Shown here: in pieces, positions 16,711-25,856 of the stretch
Position numbering within the stretch: position 1 is the stretch's first letter
Layout of the letters: the number at the start of each line of letters is the position of its first letter
Assembly (NCBI RefSeq): GCF_007990715.1
Contig: NZ_BJWY01000021.1
Location: forward strand, 1 to 64,000
Reading direction: 5' to 3'
Length of the DNA stretch: 64,000 nucleotides
Source: Nocardia seriolae NBRC 15557
Lineage (GTDB): Bacteria; Actinomycetota; Actinomycetes; Mycobacteriales; Mycobacteriaceae
Notes under the pieces: model-generated
What the model saw: only the letters and a program-made list of their open reading frames with translations
Database searches by the model: none
Told to the model about the DNA's origin: nothing
Translations under genes and position numbers: made by a program

Positions 16711-17856
16711 TCACGCCTCCGCCCCGATGAGGCCGAGCTCGACGAACACCTTGTAATCGGCGATCCCGTACTTCTCGAGCAGGGTACGGGCGACCTGCGC
16801 GCACAATTCACCCGCGTCGCTGTTGTGCGCGTAACGGCCCTCGACCCGGCACAGTTTGGGGTCGCCGTTCAGGATGAGCGTGAGTTGCTGCCCCATTTCG
16901 AGTTTCATGAGCGTGTCGGCCAGCGCGTCGTCCCAGATCGAAGACAGGTACACCTTGTCGGCATACTCGGCGCAGGCCAATCGGCGGGTGGACCCCACCC
17001 CGTTGGTGCGCACCTGCGGGTACAGGTAGTCCAGGAACGATGTGCTCTTGGACCACACCCGCTCGAAGTACTCCGTGGTCATCCGCCCGTACGGACTGCT
17101 GGTCGAGAAGTCGAGGTGCTTGCTCTCGTCGGAGATGCGATCGGGCATGAAGAAGGCGATCATGGCGTCGTCGTCGACTCCGCAATAGGCGATACCCGGC
17201 GAGGTGTCGTAGAGCCGGACCTCCATGCTGCGGGCGTGCGGCAGCTCCGAGTCCTGGTGAATCCCGTTGAGCAGGGCCAGATTGTGCTTGAGCTCCTGGG
17301 CGATGGACAGCCCGTGCTCCTGCACCTCACGGCTGCGTTGCAGCGCAGGCGCGGAACGCGGATCGATGAGCAGGATCTCCACCTTGACGCCCCGCCCGAT
17401 GGCCGCGCGCAGTTCCGCGATGCAGTCCAGGCGGTAGTCCCGCACCCGGGACTCGTCGGTGTCCTCCGGGTCCAGGACGCCGCTGGCGGTGTCCATGATG
17501 CGAATCTTGGCCCGGGCGTGGCGCAGTCGCTCGAGGTATACCTCGTAGGGGAAGTCGGTGAAGTCGTCCGGGATGCCTTCGCGGCGCAGCAATCCGCCCT
17601 CGATGCGTTTGCCGAAGGCGATGAGCACCGGCGAGAGCACCGACGCCAGGACGACCGAGCCGATCAGGTCGGCGGCCAGATTGACGGCCAGATCGCTGCC
17701 CGCGAATGGGCGTGATGTCAGCAGCAGCACCCCCGCGACCAGCCCGACCACCAGGATCGTGACGAGCGGCAGCATAAGCGGCAGCATTCGACCGGCCCGA
17801 CGGCGATTCGGATCGCGTGCGGGCGTGTGCCGCTCATGGGATTCGGGGACATCCAT
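16711..17856 (-). CDS. two-helix membrane protein with a PLD-like soluble domain
   Basis: 381-residue protein of unknown function. After a basic N-terminus (NRRRAGRM), two hydrophobic helices span about residues 25-45 and 55-78. The remainder is soluble and resembles half of a phospholipase D fold: RIMDTASGVLD, a GRGVKVEILLIDP strand, and VRLYDTSPGIAYCGVDDDAM, but no HKD catalytic motif is visible. The ATG at 17856 has GGGAAGG upstream. It resembles PLD-like domains found after regulators in actinobacteria (DUF5919-like), a comparison I make from memory. No partner gene is close. Confidence 0.6.
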   Translation of the reverse strand: MDVPESHERHTPARDPNRRRAGRMLPLMLPLVTILVVGLVAGVLLLTSRPFAGSDLAVNLAADLIGSVVLASVLSPVLIAFGKRIEGGLLRREGIPDDFTDFPYEVYLERLRHARAKIRIMDTASGVLDPEDTDESRVRDYRLDCIAELRAAIGRGVKVEILLIDPRSAPALQRSREVQEHGLSIAQELKHNLALLNGIHQDSELPHARSMEVRLYDTSPGIAYCGVDDDAMIAFFMPDRISDESKHLDFSTSSPYGRMTTEYFERVWSKSTSFLDYLYPQVRTNGVGSTRRLACAEYADKVYLSSIWDDALADTLMKLEMGQQLTLILNGDPKLCRVEGRYAHNSDAGELCAQVARTLLEKYGIADYKVFVELGLIGAEA

Positions 17857-18085
17857 GGCAACCGCCTTCCCTGCCGCGCCACCCCCGGCCACGACTGGTT
17901 ACCTCGATGATAACGCGGTTCAGCGGGTGGATTTCGGCGCCGGAGACGAGGCTGTACGAGTCCTGCTCGCTGCGTGATTCGGTGAGATGGGTTGCAGCAC
18001 AGCTCAACCCCCGGGTGACGGAAGGGAAGTTCGCCGAGGGACGCGGCCGCTCGGGCGGATCATGCTGCCCGGCAAGCCGTTCCGG

Positions 18086-19777
18086 TCAGATTCGACCGTT
18101 TCCGGTGTTGGCGCGAGTGAGGGCGGAGGCTATGTCCGAGACGAGGGGCGGGTAGTCGGTGGGGCCCGTGACGACTTGCAGGAAGACCAGTCGGTCCTGC
18201 TCGTCGGCGGCGGCCCGGAGGCAGTCGCGCAGTTCGCCGACCGTGGTCGCACGCAGGGTCAGCACCGATTCCGCATCGCCGCCGAAGGCGTTCGGGAGGT
18301 CGGCCCAGCGCCAGGGGGCGATGTCGTTGTAGGGGGCGTCGGGGCCGTGGATGGCGCGTTCGATGGCGTAGCCGTTGTTGTCGACCAGGATGATCACGCC
18401 GGTCAGTTGTTCACGGATCCAGGTGCCGAGTTCCTGGATGGAGAGCTGGGCCGCGCCGTCGCCGATGACGAGGACCGCGCGGCGGTCGGGGCAGGCGATG
18501 CCCGCACCCAGGGCCGCGGGCAGGGCGTAACCGATGGAGCCCCACAGCGGCTGGCCCAGGAAGGTGATGCCGGTGGGCATGCGCAGGGTGGCCAGGCCGA
18601 AGAAGGCCGAGCCCTGGTCGGCCACGACGATGTTGTTGTTGCCCAGGGCCTCGGCCACCAGCGGCCAGAGGGCGGCCTGGGTGAGGCGGTCGCCTGGTGC
18701 GGGCGAGGCGGTGAAGGCGGCGACGGGGTGAGCGGGCACGGCTGCGGGAGGGGCGAATTCGGGGACGAGGTCGGTGAGGATGGCCAGGGCGGCCGACAGG
18801 GACAGCGGGGCGTAGGCGTCCACTCCGCCGATGACGGTGCGTTCGGGGCCGATGTCGATGGTGCGGCGCGGGTCGATGCGCTGACTGAAGCCCGCGGTGA
18901 TGCTGTCGGTGTATTGGACGCCGACGGTCACCAGCCGGTCGGCGTCCTCGACGGCGGCGCGGACTTCCGGGGGTGAGGCCGCGCCGGTGTAGATGCCGAG
19001 GAAGTTCGGGGCGGATTCGTCGACCACGGTCTTACCCCAGGCCAGGGTGGCGTGCGGGAGGCCGGGCGGTTGCGCCGCGGACGGGCCGACCAGGGTGCGC
19101 AACCGGTCGGTCGCCCCGACGCGGTCGACGAAGACGTCGGCGAGCACGGTTACCCGGTGCCCGCCCAGGAATTCGCGGGCGGCCCGCGCGAATGCCGCTC
19201 GCGCGCCCGCGCTGGAGAAGTCGGCGGGCGGGGCCAGCGGTGTCGCGGGCGGGGTCACCTCGACGCGGGCGGTATCGGTGGCCAGCATCAGATACCCCGG
19301 CCGCCGGTGCACCCGGACCGAATTCAGTACCCGGTCGATCTCCTGGCAGGCGTCGGCCGCCCCGAGATCGGCCTGGGCACAGGTGACTTCGGCGGCGATG
19401 CGGCGGAAGTGGTGGAAGTCGCCGTCGCCGAGGGTGTGGTGGATGACGCGGTGGTGGGCCTGGATGTCCTTGGCCGGGACGCCCACGATGTGCACGACCG
19501 GCACATGCTCGGCATAGCTGCCCGCGATGGCGTTGACCGCGCTCAGCTCGCCCACGCCGTAGGTGGTGAGGACCGCGCCGATGCCGCGCAGGCGGGCGTA
19601 GCCGTCGGCGGCGTAGCCGGCATTGAGCTCGTTGGCGCTGCCGATCCAGCGAATATCGGGGTGCGCGATGACGTGGTCGAGGAACTGGAGGTTGAAATCG
19701 CCCGGGACACCGAAGATCTCGGTGACGCCGAGCTGTTGCAGCCGATCGAGCAGGTAGTCGCCGACAACGTAGCCCAT
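18086..19777 (-). CDS. kdc: thiamine-diphosphate alpha-keto acid decarboxylase
   Basis: 563-residue ThDP enzyme of the pyruvate/indolepyruvate/branched-chain keto acid decarboxylase group. The catalytic Glu is in GSANELNAGYAADGYAR, the HH pair in AHHRVIHHTLGDGDFHHF, and the ThDP-binding motif starts GDGAAQLSIQELG and ends VDNNGYAIE. The closest family member by architecture is mycobacterial Kdc (Rv0853c). The double HH motif favours a non-oxidative decarboxylase that yields aldehydes rather than acetolactate synthase. It is monocistronic, with 230 bp of unassigned sequence separating it from the PLD-like gene. Confidence 0.88.
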   Translation of the reverse strand: MGYVVGDYLLDRLQQLGVTEIFGVPGDFNLQFLDHVIAHPDIRWIGSANELNAGYAADGYARLRGIGAVLTTYGVGELSAVNAIAGSYAEHVPVVHIVGVPAKDIQAHHRVIHHTLGDGDFHHFRRIAAEVTCAQADLGAADACQEIDRVLNSVRVHRRPGYLMLATDTARVEVTPPATPLAPPADFSSAGARAAFARAAREFLGGHRVTVLADVFVDRVGATDRLRTLVGPSAAQPPGLPHATLAWGKTVVDESAPNFLGIYTGAASPPEVRAAVEDADRLVTVGVQYTDSITAGFSQRIDPRRTIDIGPERTVIGGVDAYAPLSLSAALAILTDLVPEFAPPAAVPAHPVAAFTASPAPGDRLTQAALWPLVAEALGNNNIVVADQGSAFFGLATLRMPTGITFLGQPLWGSIGYALPAALGAGIACPDRRAVLVIGDGAAQLSIQELGTWIREQLTGVIILVDNNGYAIERAIHGPDAPYNDIAPWRWADLPNAFGGDAESVLTLRATTVGELRDCLRAAADEQDRLVFLQVVTGPTDYPPLVSDIASALTRANTGNGRI

Positions 19778-19813
19778 CGTTCGAGCCTGGCACGCCGAAT
19801 GGCCGTCGGCAAC

Positions 19814-20749
19814 CTATTGGCTATCTACCGGTTCGGCGGGTCGTTCCGCGGTCGCGGGATCCGGCGCGCGTTCGGCGGGCTTGCGGCCGGTGATCAAGTG
19901 CAGGTGGGTCGAGGGAGGTGCGGGCGGGGCCGGGACCACGGTGCGGGCCAGCTCCTCCTCGGCGGCGGCCAGCACGTGGGCGGCATCGGGTTTGCCCGCC
20001 AGCAGGTCCTGCACGAAGATCTTGGCGCGGATCACCGGGCGGCGGTAGCGGCGTTCGCGAATCATGGCGCGGCGCATGAGCCCCGAACCGTCGCCGTAGC
20101 GCCACCGGGCCCAGGGCGCGCCCGGGCGGCTCAACCGCAGCGCGCCGATGACCAGCAGCGGCGGGAAGAACATGCCGAACAGGCCGGTCCAGATCTTGCC
20201 CTTGGCAATGACGATCGCCGCCAGCAGCAGGTTCACCAGGGCGAAGGTGACGGTGAACAACCGCTCGGGCACATTCGGATCGGACCGGAAGTCACGGACG
20301 TTGCCGATGTCGAGCAGCCACAGCGGATGAAAACCGAGCAGCAGCAGCCCCGTTACCGCGAGCGCCACGAATACCGCGTCCACCGAGGTGCGCCCCTGCT
20401 CCTCCCAGTACACGTCGCGCAGGTAGTAGATGAGCGCGAACTCGTCGAGCACCAGGGCGGCGCCGACCCCGAAGACCGCCGCCAGCGCGCTGATCACGCC
20501 GACGGTGCTCTGGTAGAGCGCGATCAGTCCCATCCCCGAGCCCAGCACCAGGACCACGCCGAACACCATGTGGTGGATGTGCACGTCGCCGGCCCGCACA
20601 TTGCCCGGCCACCAGCGCACCTGTTTGCGGATGAGCCGCACGCTGATTCGAATCAGCAGGAATCCCACGATGAATCCGAGCAGCAGGCATGCCAGTGGCA
20701 AGCGGCCGTGCGCCACCACGACATCTTCCCACCACCGATGCACATGCAT
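19814..20749 (-). CDS. multi-pass membrane protein, function unknown
   Basis: 311-residue integral membrane protein with about seven hydrophobic segments between residues 15 and 220 and a basic, Pro/Ala-rich C-terminal tail of some 90 residues. The N-terminus MHVHRWWEDVV and the internal VRAGDVHIHHMVFG carry clustered histidines, which might bind metal or heme. Start ATG 20749 has a GGAG 13-14 bases upstream; a longer frame from 20833 is less likely. I do not recognise the family. It lies behind the decarboxylase and divergent from the molbindin gene. Confidence 0.7.
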   Translation of the reverse strand: MHVHRWWEDVVVAHGRLPLACLLLGFIVGFLLIRISVRLIRKQVRWWPGNVRAGDVHIHHMVFGVVLVLGSGMGLIALYQSTVGVISALAAVFGVGAALVLDEFALIYYLRDVYWEEQGRTSVDAVFVALAVTGLLLLGFHPLWLLDIGNVRDFRSDPNVPERLFTVTFALVNLLLAAIVIAKGKIWTGLFGMFFPPLLVIGALRLSRPGAPWARWRYGDGSGLMRRAMIRERRYRRPVIRAKIFVQDLLAGKPDAAHVLAAAEEELARTVVPAPPAPPSTHLHLITGRKPAERAPDPATAERPAEPVDSQ

Positions 20750-20907
20750 GCCCGTGTCGTCTCCTGCGATTTCCAGCGTGAACACCAACCCCAGCCACGC
20801 TACCCGCGCCGCGGACCGCCAGGCAGGGACCACAATCTCCGACCACGTGACACAGCAACCGTTCAGCCACCGCCGCGGCGCACCCGCCCGGCAGTAGGCT
20901 CCGCACC

Positions 20908-21117
20908 ATGAAGCTCAGCACACGAAACCAGCTCGAAGGAACCGTCACCAAGGTCACCCGCGGCGAGGCCATGGCCGTGGTGCGCATCCGCCTCACCGGC
21001 GGTGACGAGATCACCTCCTCCATCACCCGCGACGCCGCCGACGACCTCGCTCTCGCCGACGGCAAACCGGTGACGGTCCTCATCAAGTCCACCGAGGTCT
21101 CCCTCGGCGTCGAATAG
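20908..21117 (+). CDS. molbindin-like TOBE-domain protein
   Basis: 69-residue protein consisting of one Mop/TOBE domain: MKLSTRNQLEGTVTKVTRG, AVVRIRLTGGDEITSSITRD and a C-terminal VTVLIKSTEVSLGVE. Such small molbindins oligomerise and bind molybdate or tungstate in the cytoplasm. The length is typical for a stand-alone member. No molybdenum transporter or cofactor gene is next to it. The gap to the divergent membrane protein is 158 bp. Confidence 0.9.
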   Translation: MKLSTRNQLEGTVTKVTRGEAMAVVRIRLTGGDEITSSITRDAADDLALADGKPVTVLIKSTEVSLGVE

Positions 21118-21323
21118 CCCGCCCGGCACGCCGAAGGCGGTCCCCGACTCGGATCGCCTTCGGCGTCATGGCCATTCGGGGTTCCCCACAGCGCGCGCCA
21201 CCGCTGCGGACGTTCGATCGTCCACACCCCGACGCCGCTGCGTCCACGGCTGTCGGTCGGCTGTCGGTGCCGACCGCTACCGTCGGGAGGCAGACCCCAG
21301 ATGGCCGACCCTTCGGAGGTGCG

Positions 21324-21704
21324 ATGTCCGACGAGATCGTGTTCGAACGCGTCGCACCGGTCATCCCGGTCCGCGACCTCGACGCCGCTCTGGCCCGCTA
21401 CCGCCGCCTCGGCTTCACCGCCCACGCCTACGAGGGCGCCGCCCGTTACGGCTTCGCCGACCGCGGCGGTGTCTCCCTACACCTCACCGAATGGTCCGAC
21501 CACAACCCGAAACGCACCGCCTCGGCCGTCTACCTCTACGTCTCCGACGCCGACGCCCTCTACGCCGAATGGCTGGCCGCCGCCCTCCCCGGCCGCTTCG
21601 TCCCACCGGTCGACACCGACTACGGCCTACGCGAATTCGCCTACGTCGACCCTGATGGCACCCTCCACCGGGTCGGCTCCCCGCTGCCCGGCCGACCGTC
21701 GTGA
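21324..21704 (+). CDS. VOC superfamily (glyoxalase/bleomycin resistance) protein
   Basis: 126-residue single-domain VOC protein with the bleomycin-resistance-like pattern VIPVRDLDAALARYRRLGF, then GVSLHLTEW, and the C-terminal REFAYVDPDGTLHRVGSPL. Proteins of this type bind and sequester drugs of the bleomycin class or serve as dioxygenase-like enzymes; the ligand cannot be told. The ATG at 21324 follows GGAGG with a good spacing. No obvious operon partner. The following 230 bp to tex hold no gene I can support. Confidence 0.82.
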   Translation: MSDEIVFERVAPVIPVRDLDAALARYRRLGFTAHAYEGAARYGFADRGGVSLHLTEWSDHNPKRTASAVYLYVSDADALYAEWLAAALPGRFVPPVDTDYGLREFAYVDPDGTLHRVGSPLPGRPS

Positions 21705-21893
21705 CGCCGGTAGCGCCCCGGCGAGTTGCGCGCCGCCCTCGGCTCGGCGGGCCTGCGGGTGCTGGACCGCCTCGAAACCCGGCCCCGACATCCCCGCGCG
21801 CACAAGGGGAATGATCCGCTGCACGCCGCACGCTCCGGCGAGATCACCTCACTGCGGCGGCTCGCTCCGCACCGACCGGGCCTGAAAACGGGT

Positions 21894-21920
21894 GCAGGCC
21901 CTGGGGTTTCCGGGGCCTGC
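21894..21920 (-). terminator. hairpin downstream of tex
   Basis: gcaggccc (21894-21901) and gggcctgc (21913-21920) form an 8-bp stem with an 11-nt loop, 15 bases past the tex stop codon on the minus strand. This is the expected place for a transcription terminator. Confidence 0.6.
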
Positions 21921-21935
21921 TCGTCGGTCTCGGGG

Positions 21936-24341
21936 TTACTTGCCGAAACCGGCGCGGCGGAGCGCGTCGGCCATGGAGCCGCTCGGGGCGGGCTGGTTGC
22001 GGTTGCCGCCGCCCTGACGCTGGCCGCCCTGACGCTGACCGCCCTGGCCGCCCTGGCGGTTGCCGCCGTCGCGGTTGCCGCCGCGCTGGCCGCCGCCCTG
22101 GTTGCTGCGGGGGCCGCGGTCGCCGCGGTCCGGCTTGGGCTTGCCGGGTTCGTCGTCGAGGCGCAGGGACAGGCCGATGCGCTGGCGTTGGACGTCCACC
22201 TCGAGGACCTTGACCTTGACGACGTCGCCGGACTTCACGACCTCGCGGGGGTCCTTGACGAAGTTGTGGGACAGGGCCGAGACGTGGACCAGGCCGTCCT
22301 GGTGGACGCCGATGTCGACGAAGGCGCCGAAGGCGGCGACATTCGTGACGACGCCCTCGAGGACCATGCCGGGCTTCAGGTCGGCGACCTTCTCGATGCC
22401 CGCGGCGAATTCGGCGGTCTTGAATTCCGGGCGGGGGTCGCGGCCGGGCTTCTCGAGCTCGGCGATGATGTCGGTGACGGTGGGGACACCGAACTGCTCA
22501 TCGGTGAAGTCCGCCGGGCGCAGGGCGCGCAGGGTGGAGGTGTTGCCGATGATCTCCTTGATGCCCTTGCCGCTGGCGTCGAGGATGCGCCGGACCACCG
22601 GGTAGGCCTCGGGGTGCACGCCGGAGGTGTCCAGCGGGTCGTCGCCCTCGCGGATGCGCAGGAAGCCCGCGCACTGCTCGAAGGCCTTGGGGCCCAGGCG
22701 CGGAACGTCCTTGAGTCCGGCGCGGCTGCGGAACGGACCGTTGGCATCGCGGTGCGCGACAATGCTTTCCGCGATCGAGTTGGAGATGCCCGACACCCGC
22801 GACAGCAGCGGGACCGAGGCGATGTTCACGTCGACGCCGACGGCGTTCACCGCGTCCTCGACGACCGCGCCGAGCGAGCGGGCCAGCAGGGTTTCGGAGA
22901 TGTCGTGCTGGTACTGGCCGACGCCGATGGACTTGGGGTCGATCTTCACCAGCTCGGCCAGGGGGTCCTGGAGGCGGCGGGCGATGGAGACCGCGCCGCG
23001 CAGCGACACGTCCATGTCGGGCAGTTCAGCGGAGGCGTAGGCCGAGGCCGAGTACACCGACGCGCCCGCCTCGGAGACCACGATCTTGGTGGGCTTGTTC
23101 TCGGGGATGCGCGAGATCAGTTCGGCGGCAAGGGCGTCGGTCTCGCGCGAGGCGGTGCCGTTGCCGATGGCGATGAGCTCGACATTGAAGCGGGCGACCA
23201 GTGCGCCCAGCACGGCCAGGGACTTCTCGGTCTGGCCCTGCGGCTTGTGCGGGTAGATGACCTCGGTGGCGACGACCTTGCCGGTGGCGTCCACGACCGC
23301 GACCTTCACGCCGGTGCGGTAGCCCGGGTCCAGACCCATGGTGGAGCGGGTACCGGCGGGCGCGGCCAGCAGCAGGTCGCGCAGGTTGGCGGCGAAGACG
23401 TCGACGGCGTCGCGTTCGGCGGACTGCCGCAACCGCATTCGGGTGTCGATGCCCAGGCTTACCTGGAGCTTGGTGCGCCAGGCCCAGCGCACGGTGTCCA
23501 GCAGCCAGGAGTCGGCGGCGCGGCCCTGCTCGGCGATGCCGAACTTGATGGCGATGCGGCCCTCGTAGATCGAGCGCTGGCCGTCCTCGAGCTCTTCGGT
23601 GTCGGGTTCGAGGTGCAGGTTGAGCACCTCTTCCTTCTCGCCGCGCAGCAGCGCCAGAATGCGGTGCGAGGGCAGCTTGCTGAACGGCTCGGAGAATTCG
23701 AAGTAGTCGGCGAACTTCGCGCCCGCCTCTTCCTTGCCCGCGCGCACGCTCGAGCTGATCTGCCCGCGCTCCCACATGAGCTCGCGCAGTTCACCGACCA
23801 GGTCGGCGTCCTCGGCGAAACGCTCCACCAGAATCGCCCGCGCACCGTCGAGCTGTTCGGCGTTGTACTGCGCGGGATCGGTGGTCGGGTCGTTGATGAG
23901 GGCGTCGGCCACCGGCTCGTGCCCGGCCTCGCGCGCGATCTGCGCCTTGGTACGCCGCTTGGGCTTGAACGGCAGGTAGATGTCTTCCAGGCGGGCCTTG
24001 GTCTCGGCGAGCATCAGCTGCGCGTGCAGGGCCTCGTCCAATTTGCCCTGGCCACGAATGGATTCGATGATCGAGCCCCGGCGCTCGTCGAGTTCGCGCA
24101 GGTAGGTCAGGCGCTCGTCGAGGGTGCGTAGCTGCGCGTCGTCGAGCCCGCCGGTCACCTCCTTGCGGTATCGCGCGATGAACGGCACGGTCGACCCGGC
24201 GTCCAGCAGCTCGACTGCGGAGCGCACCTGCTCCTCGCGCACCCCCAGCTCGTCGGCGATACGCCGCCCGACGCTGGCGAGGCGAACGGTGCTCTCGGCA
24301 CCTGTGGATGCTGCGCTGACGGTTTCGGAGGCTGTCGTCAC
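21936..24341 (-). CDS. tex: Tex family transcription accessory protein
   Basis: 801-residue RNA-binding protein. The N-terminal helix-turn-helix-like region holds VPFIARYRKEVTGGLDDAQL, followed by the YqgF-like nuclease-fold domain (GLDPGYRTGVKVAVVD), a helix-hairpin-helix segment (SRVSGISNSIAESIV) and a C-terminal S1 domain (GMVLEGVVTNVAAFGAFVDI). A Gly/Asn/Gln/Arg-rich tail of roughly 60 residues follows, rich in GGxR-type repeats, longer than in enterobacterial Tex and likely RNA-binding. GTG 24341 (VTTASETVSAAS) is the chosen start; no clear SD. Confidence 0.92.
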   Translation of the reverse strand: MTTASETVSAASTGAESTVRLASVGRRIADELGVREEQVRSAVELLDAGSTVPFIARYRKEVTGGLDDAQLRTLDERLTYLRELDERRGSIIESIRGQGKLDEALHAQLMLAETKARLEDIYLPFKPKRRTKAQIAREAGHEPVADALINDPTTDPAQYNAEQLDGARAILVERFAEDADLVGELRELMWERGQISSSVRAGKEEAGAKFADYFEFSEPFSKLPSHRILALLRGEKEEVLNLHLEPDTEELEDGQRSIYEGRIAIKFGIAEQGRAADSWLLDTVRWAWRTKLQVSLGIDTRMRLRQSAERDAVDVFAANLRDLLLAAPAGTRSTMGLDPGYRTGVKVAVVDATGKVVATEVIYPHKPQGQTEKSLAVLGALVARFNVELIAIGNGTASRETDALAAELISRIPENKPTKIVVSEAGASVYSASAYASAELPDMDVSLRGAVSIARRLQDPLAELVKIDPKSIGVGQYQHDISETLLARSLGAVVEDAVNAVGVDVNIASVPLLSRVSGISNSIAESIVAHRDANGPFRSRAGLKDVPRLGPKAFEQCAGFLRIREGDDPLDTSGVHPEAYPVVRRILDASGKGIKEIIGNTSTLRALRPADFTDEQFGVPTVTDIIAELEKPGRDPRPEFKTAEFAAGIEKVADLKPGMVLEGVVTNVAAFGAFVDIGVHQDGLVHVSALSHNFVKDPREVVKSGDVVKVKVLEVDVQRQRIGLSLRLDDEPGKPKPDRGDRGPRSNQGGGQRGGNRDGGNRQGGQGGQRQGGQRQGGGNRNQPAPSGSMADALRRAGFGK

Positions 24342-24512
24342 GCCCGCAGACACTACCGGCGTCGCCTGACAGCCGGCGCACACCCCACTCACTGTCCCGC
24401 CTCTCCGTGACTTCGGCGCCCAGCTGAGAGCCGTTGCCAGCATGCATGCGTACCTGCGTCGAGTGCCGAAACAACTCTGGTCGTACCCGGTGAGTTACCC
24501 CAATCCTCGCGC

Positions 24513-24529
24513 AATCAGTTGTTACGTTG
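24513..24529 (+). promoter_or_regulatory. conserved promoter motif of first beta-propeller lipoprotein gene
   Basis: The 17 bases aatcagttgttacgttg recur without change at 25835-25851, in both cases ending five bases before a start codon. The hexamer tacgtt inside it fits a TANNNT -10 element; with no SD present, the mRNA is probably leaderless. A gttacccc motif lies further upstream in both. Confidence 0.6.
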
Positions 24530-24534
24530 CGAAT

Positions 24535-25749
24535 ATGAAACCCACGATCGCGGCTCGCGCCGCTCTCACGGCCGCCGTGCTGGCAGGGGCGGTGAGTTGC
24601 GGTTCGGACGACGCCACGACGAATCCCGGCAAACCGTCCATCCCCGATCTCGATCTGGCCGCGGTGAAAACGTTGGCCCTGGACGCGAACGAGTCCTACG
24701 GCGTCATGGCCAACGGGTTGTACACCGTGGTGAACGGTGATGTCTTCGGCGTGGATAGTCGTTCCGGACAGAAGCTTTGGTGGATTCAGTCGCCCACCAC
24801 GCCGGTGGACAAGGACAAGATCCAGGTGCTGGATTCCGGGCGTGTCCTGCTGGTCGGGTGGAAGGACAGCCCGCGGCTGACCGCCTACGACTCGGGAACG
24901 GGGCTCCAGATGTGGCACACCCCGGCCGAGCAGTGGTTCGAGGCCGATGATTCCAGCGGACAGTTCGTGCACAACGATCCGCGCACGGGTGAGCGGCGTT
25001 GGAGCGTCGATCCGGGCACGGTCGGCTGCTCGACACCCTTGTCGAAAGACCCTCCGGCGCTGTTCGATACGGATGGGGCCACCCTGACCGAGCCGACCGG
25101 CGTCCTCGACCCCGAGCGGCCCGGAGTCGATGTGTTCCGCTGCGCGGCACCGAACGGCCACTACGTCGTCGGCGGACTCGATCGCACGACCGGAGCGACC
25201 GCCTGGCATCGCGAGGTGCCTGAGAAGGGCAGTTTCCTGCGCGGGCCCGGCCACATCGGCACGATCAAGACCGGCGGTACCGTCGAGACCATCGACATGG
25301 CGGACGGGAAATCGCTGGGCAGCCGTAAACCGTCCTCGGACAAGGAACTTCACATTCCCTATGCCGACGGGTCCGCGCTCACATTGGACAGTTACGTCAT
25401 CGCCGACGACAAGGAGATGCGCCTCCAGGAGCCGGACGGCAAGACCCGATGGACCGTGCCGCTGGACACGAAGGAGGAGATGCAGCCACTCATGGTGAGC
25501 AGTGGCAATGCCGTCTTCACGCTGATGCGGCAGCGCGCGGACTCCGACTACAAGGCTTGGTTGATCGCCTACGACACCGAGAACGGCCATCGCACCGTCG
25601 TGGTCGGCCCGGGCCCGACGGCCGCGGGTGAAAAGCCCACTCTCACCATGAATTTGAATGCCGTGGGTACCCAGGTCCGTTCCGCACCATGGGGCCTGCT
25701 CGTCGCGGGTCCCGACCACGGTTACGCGGCCATCCCGGTCACACGCTGA
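24535..25749 (+). CDS. PQQ-like beta-propeller lipoprotein, copy 1
   Basis: 404-residue exported protein. Residues 1-22 form a lipoprotein-like signal ending AGAVSC, so Cys22 is the probable lipidation site (the box is not perfect). The rest consists of repeated blades of the PQQ type with GQKLWWIQSP, TGLQMWHTP and TGERRWSVDP, where W followed by a short polar turn marks each blade. No ligand-binding site is evident. The ATG at 24535 lies at a conserved distance from a motif shared with the next gene. It is a tandem paralogue of the gene at 25857 (similar blade order, shared C-terminal AGEKP and YAAIPVTR/YAVIPAVR). Confidence 0.82.
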   Translation: MKPTIAARAALTAAVLAGAVSCGSDDATTNPGKPSIPDLDLAAVKTLALDANESYGVMANGLYTVVNGDVFGVDSRSGQKLWWIQSPTTPVDKDKIQVLDSGRVLLVGWKDSPRLTAYDSGTGLQMWHTPAEQWFEADDSSGQFVHNDPRTGERRWSVDPGTVGCSTPLSKDPPALFDTDGATLTEPTGVLDPERPGVDVFRCAAPNGHYVVGGLDRTTGATAWHREVPEKGSFLRGPGHIGTIKTGGTVETIDMADGKSLGSRKPSSDKELHIPYADGSALTLDSYVIADDKEMRLQEPDGKTRWTVPLDTKEEMQPLMVSSGNAVFTLMRQRADSDYKAWLIAYDTENGHRTVVVGPGPTAAGEKPTLTMNLNAVGTQVRSAPWGLLVAGPDHGYAAIPVTR

Positions 25750-25834
25750 CCCGCATCGGACGAGACCAGCCGAATCCCTTCGGGTGCCAAAACAGCTCTG
25801 GACGGTTACCCCGATATTCACGAAATTCTCACGA

Positions 25835-25851
25835 AATCAGTTGTTACGTTG
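25835..25851 (+). promoter_or_regulatory. conserved promoter motif of second beta-propeller lipoprotein gene
   Basis: Exact second copy of the 17-mer seen at 24513-24529, again five bases before the start codon and containing the TACGTT element. The 105-bp gap between the two lipoprotein genes carries it, so each copy has its own promoter. Confidence 0.6.
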
Positions 25852-25856
25852 GAAAT

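Noticed and set aside
21705..21893. Possible AraC-type remnant (NSPGRYRRH on the minus strand)
   Set aside because: Only a handful of residues match the C-terminus of that family; too short to call.
21726..24131. Plus-strand frame of about 800 codons opposite tex
   Set aside because: Antisense to the Tex protein, with Val/Asp/Gly/Ala bias and no domain pattern.
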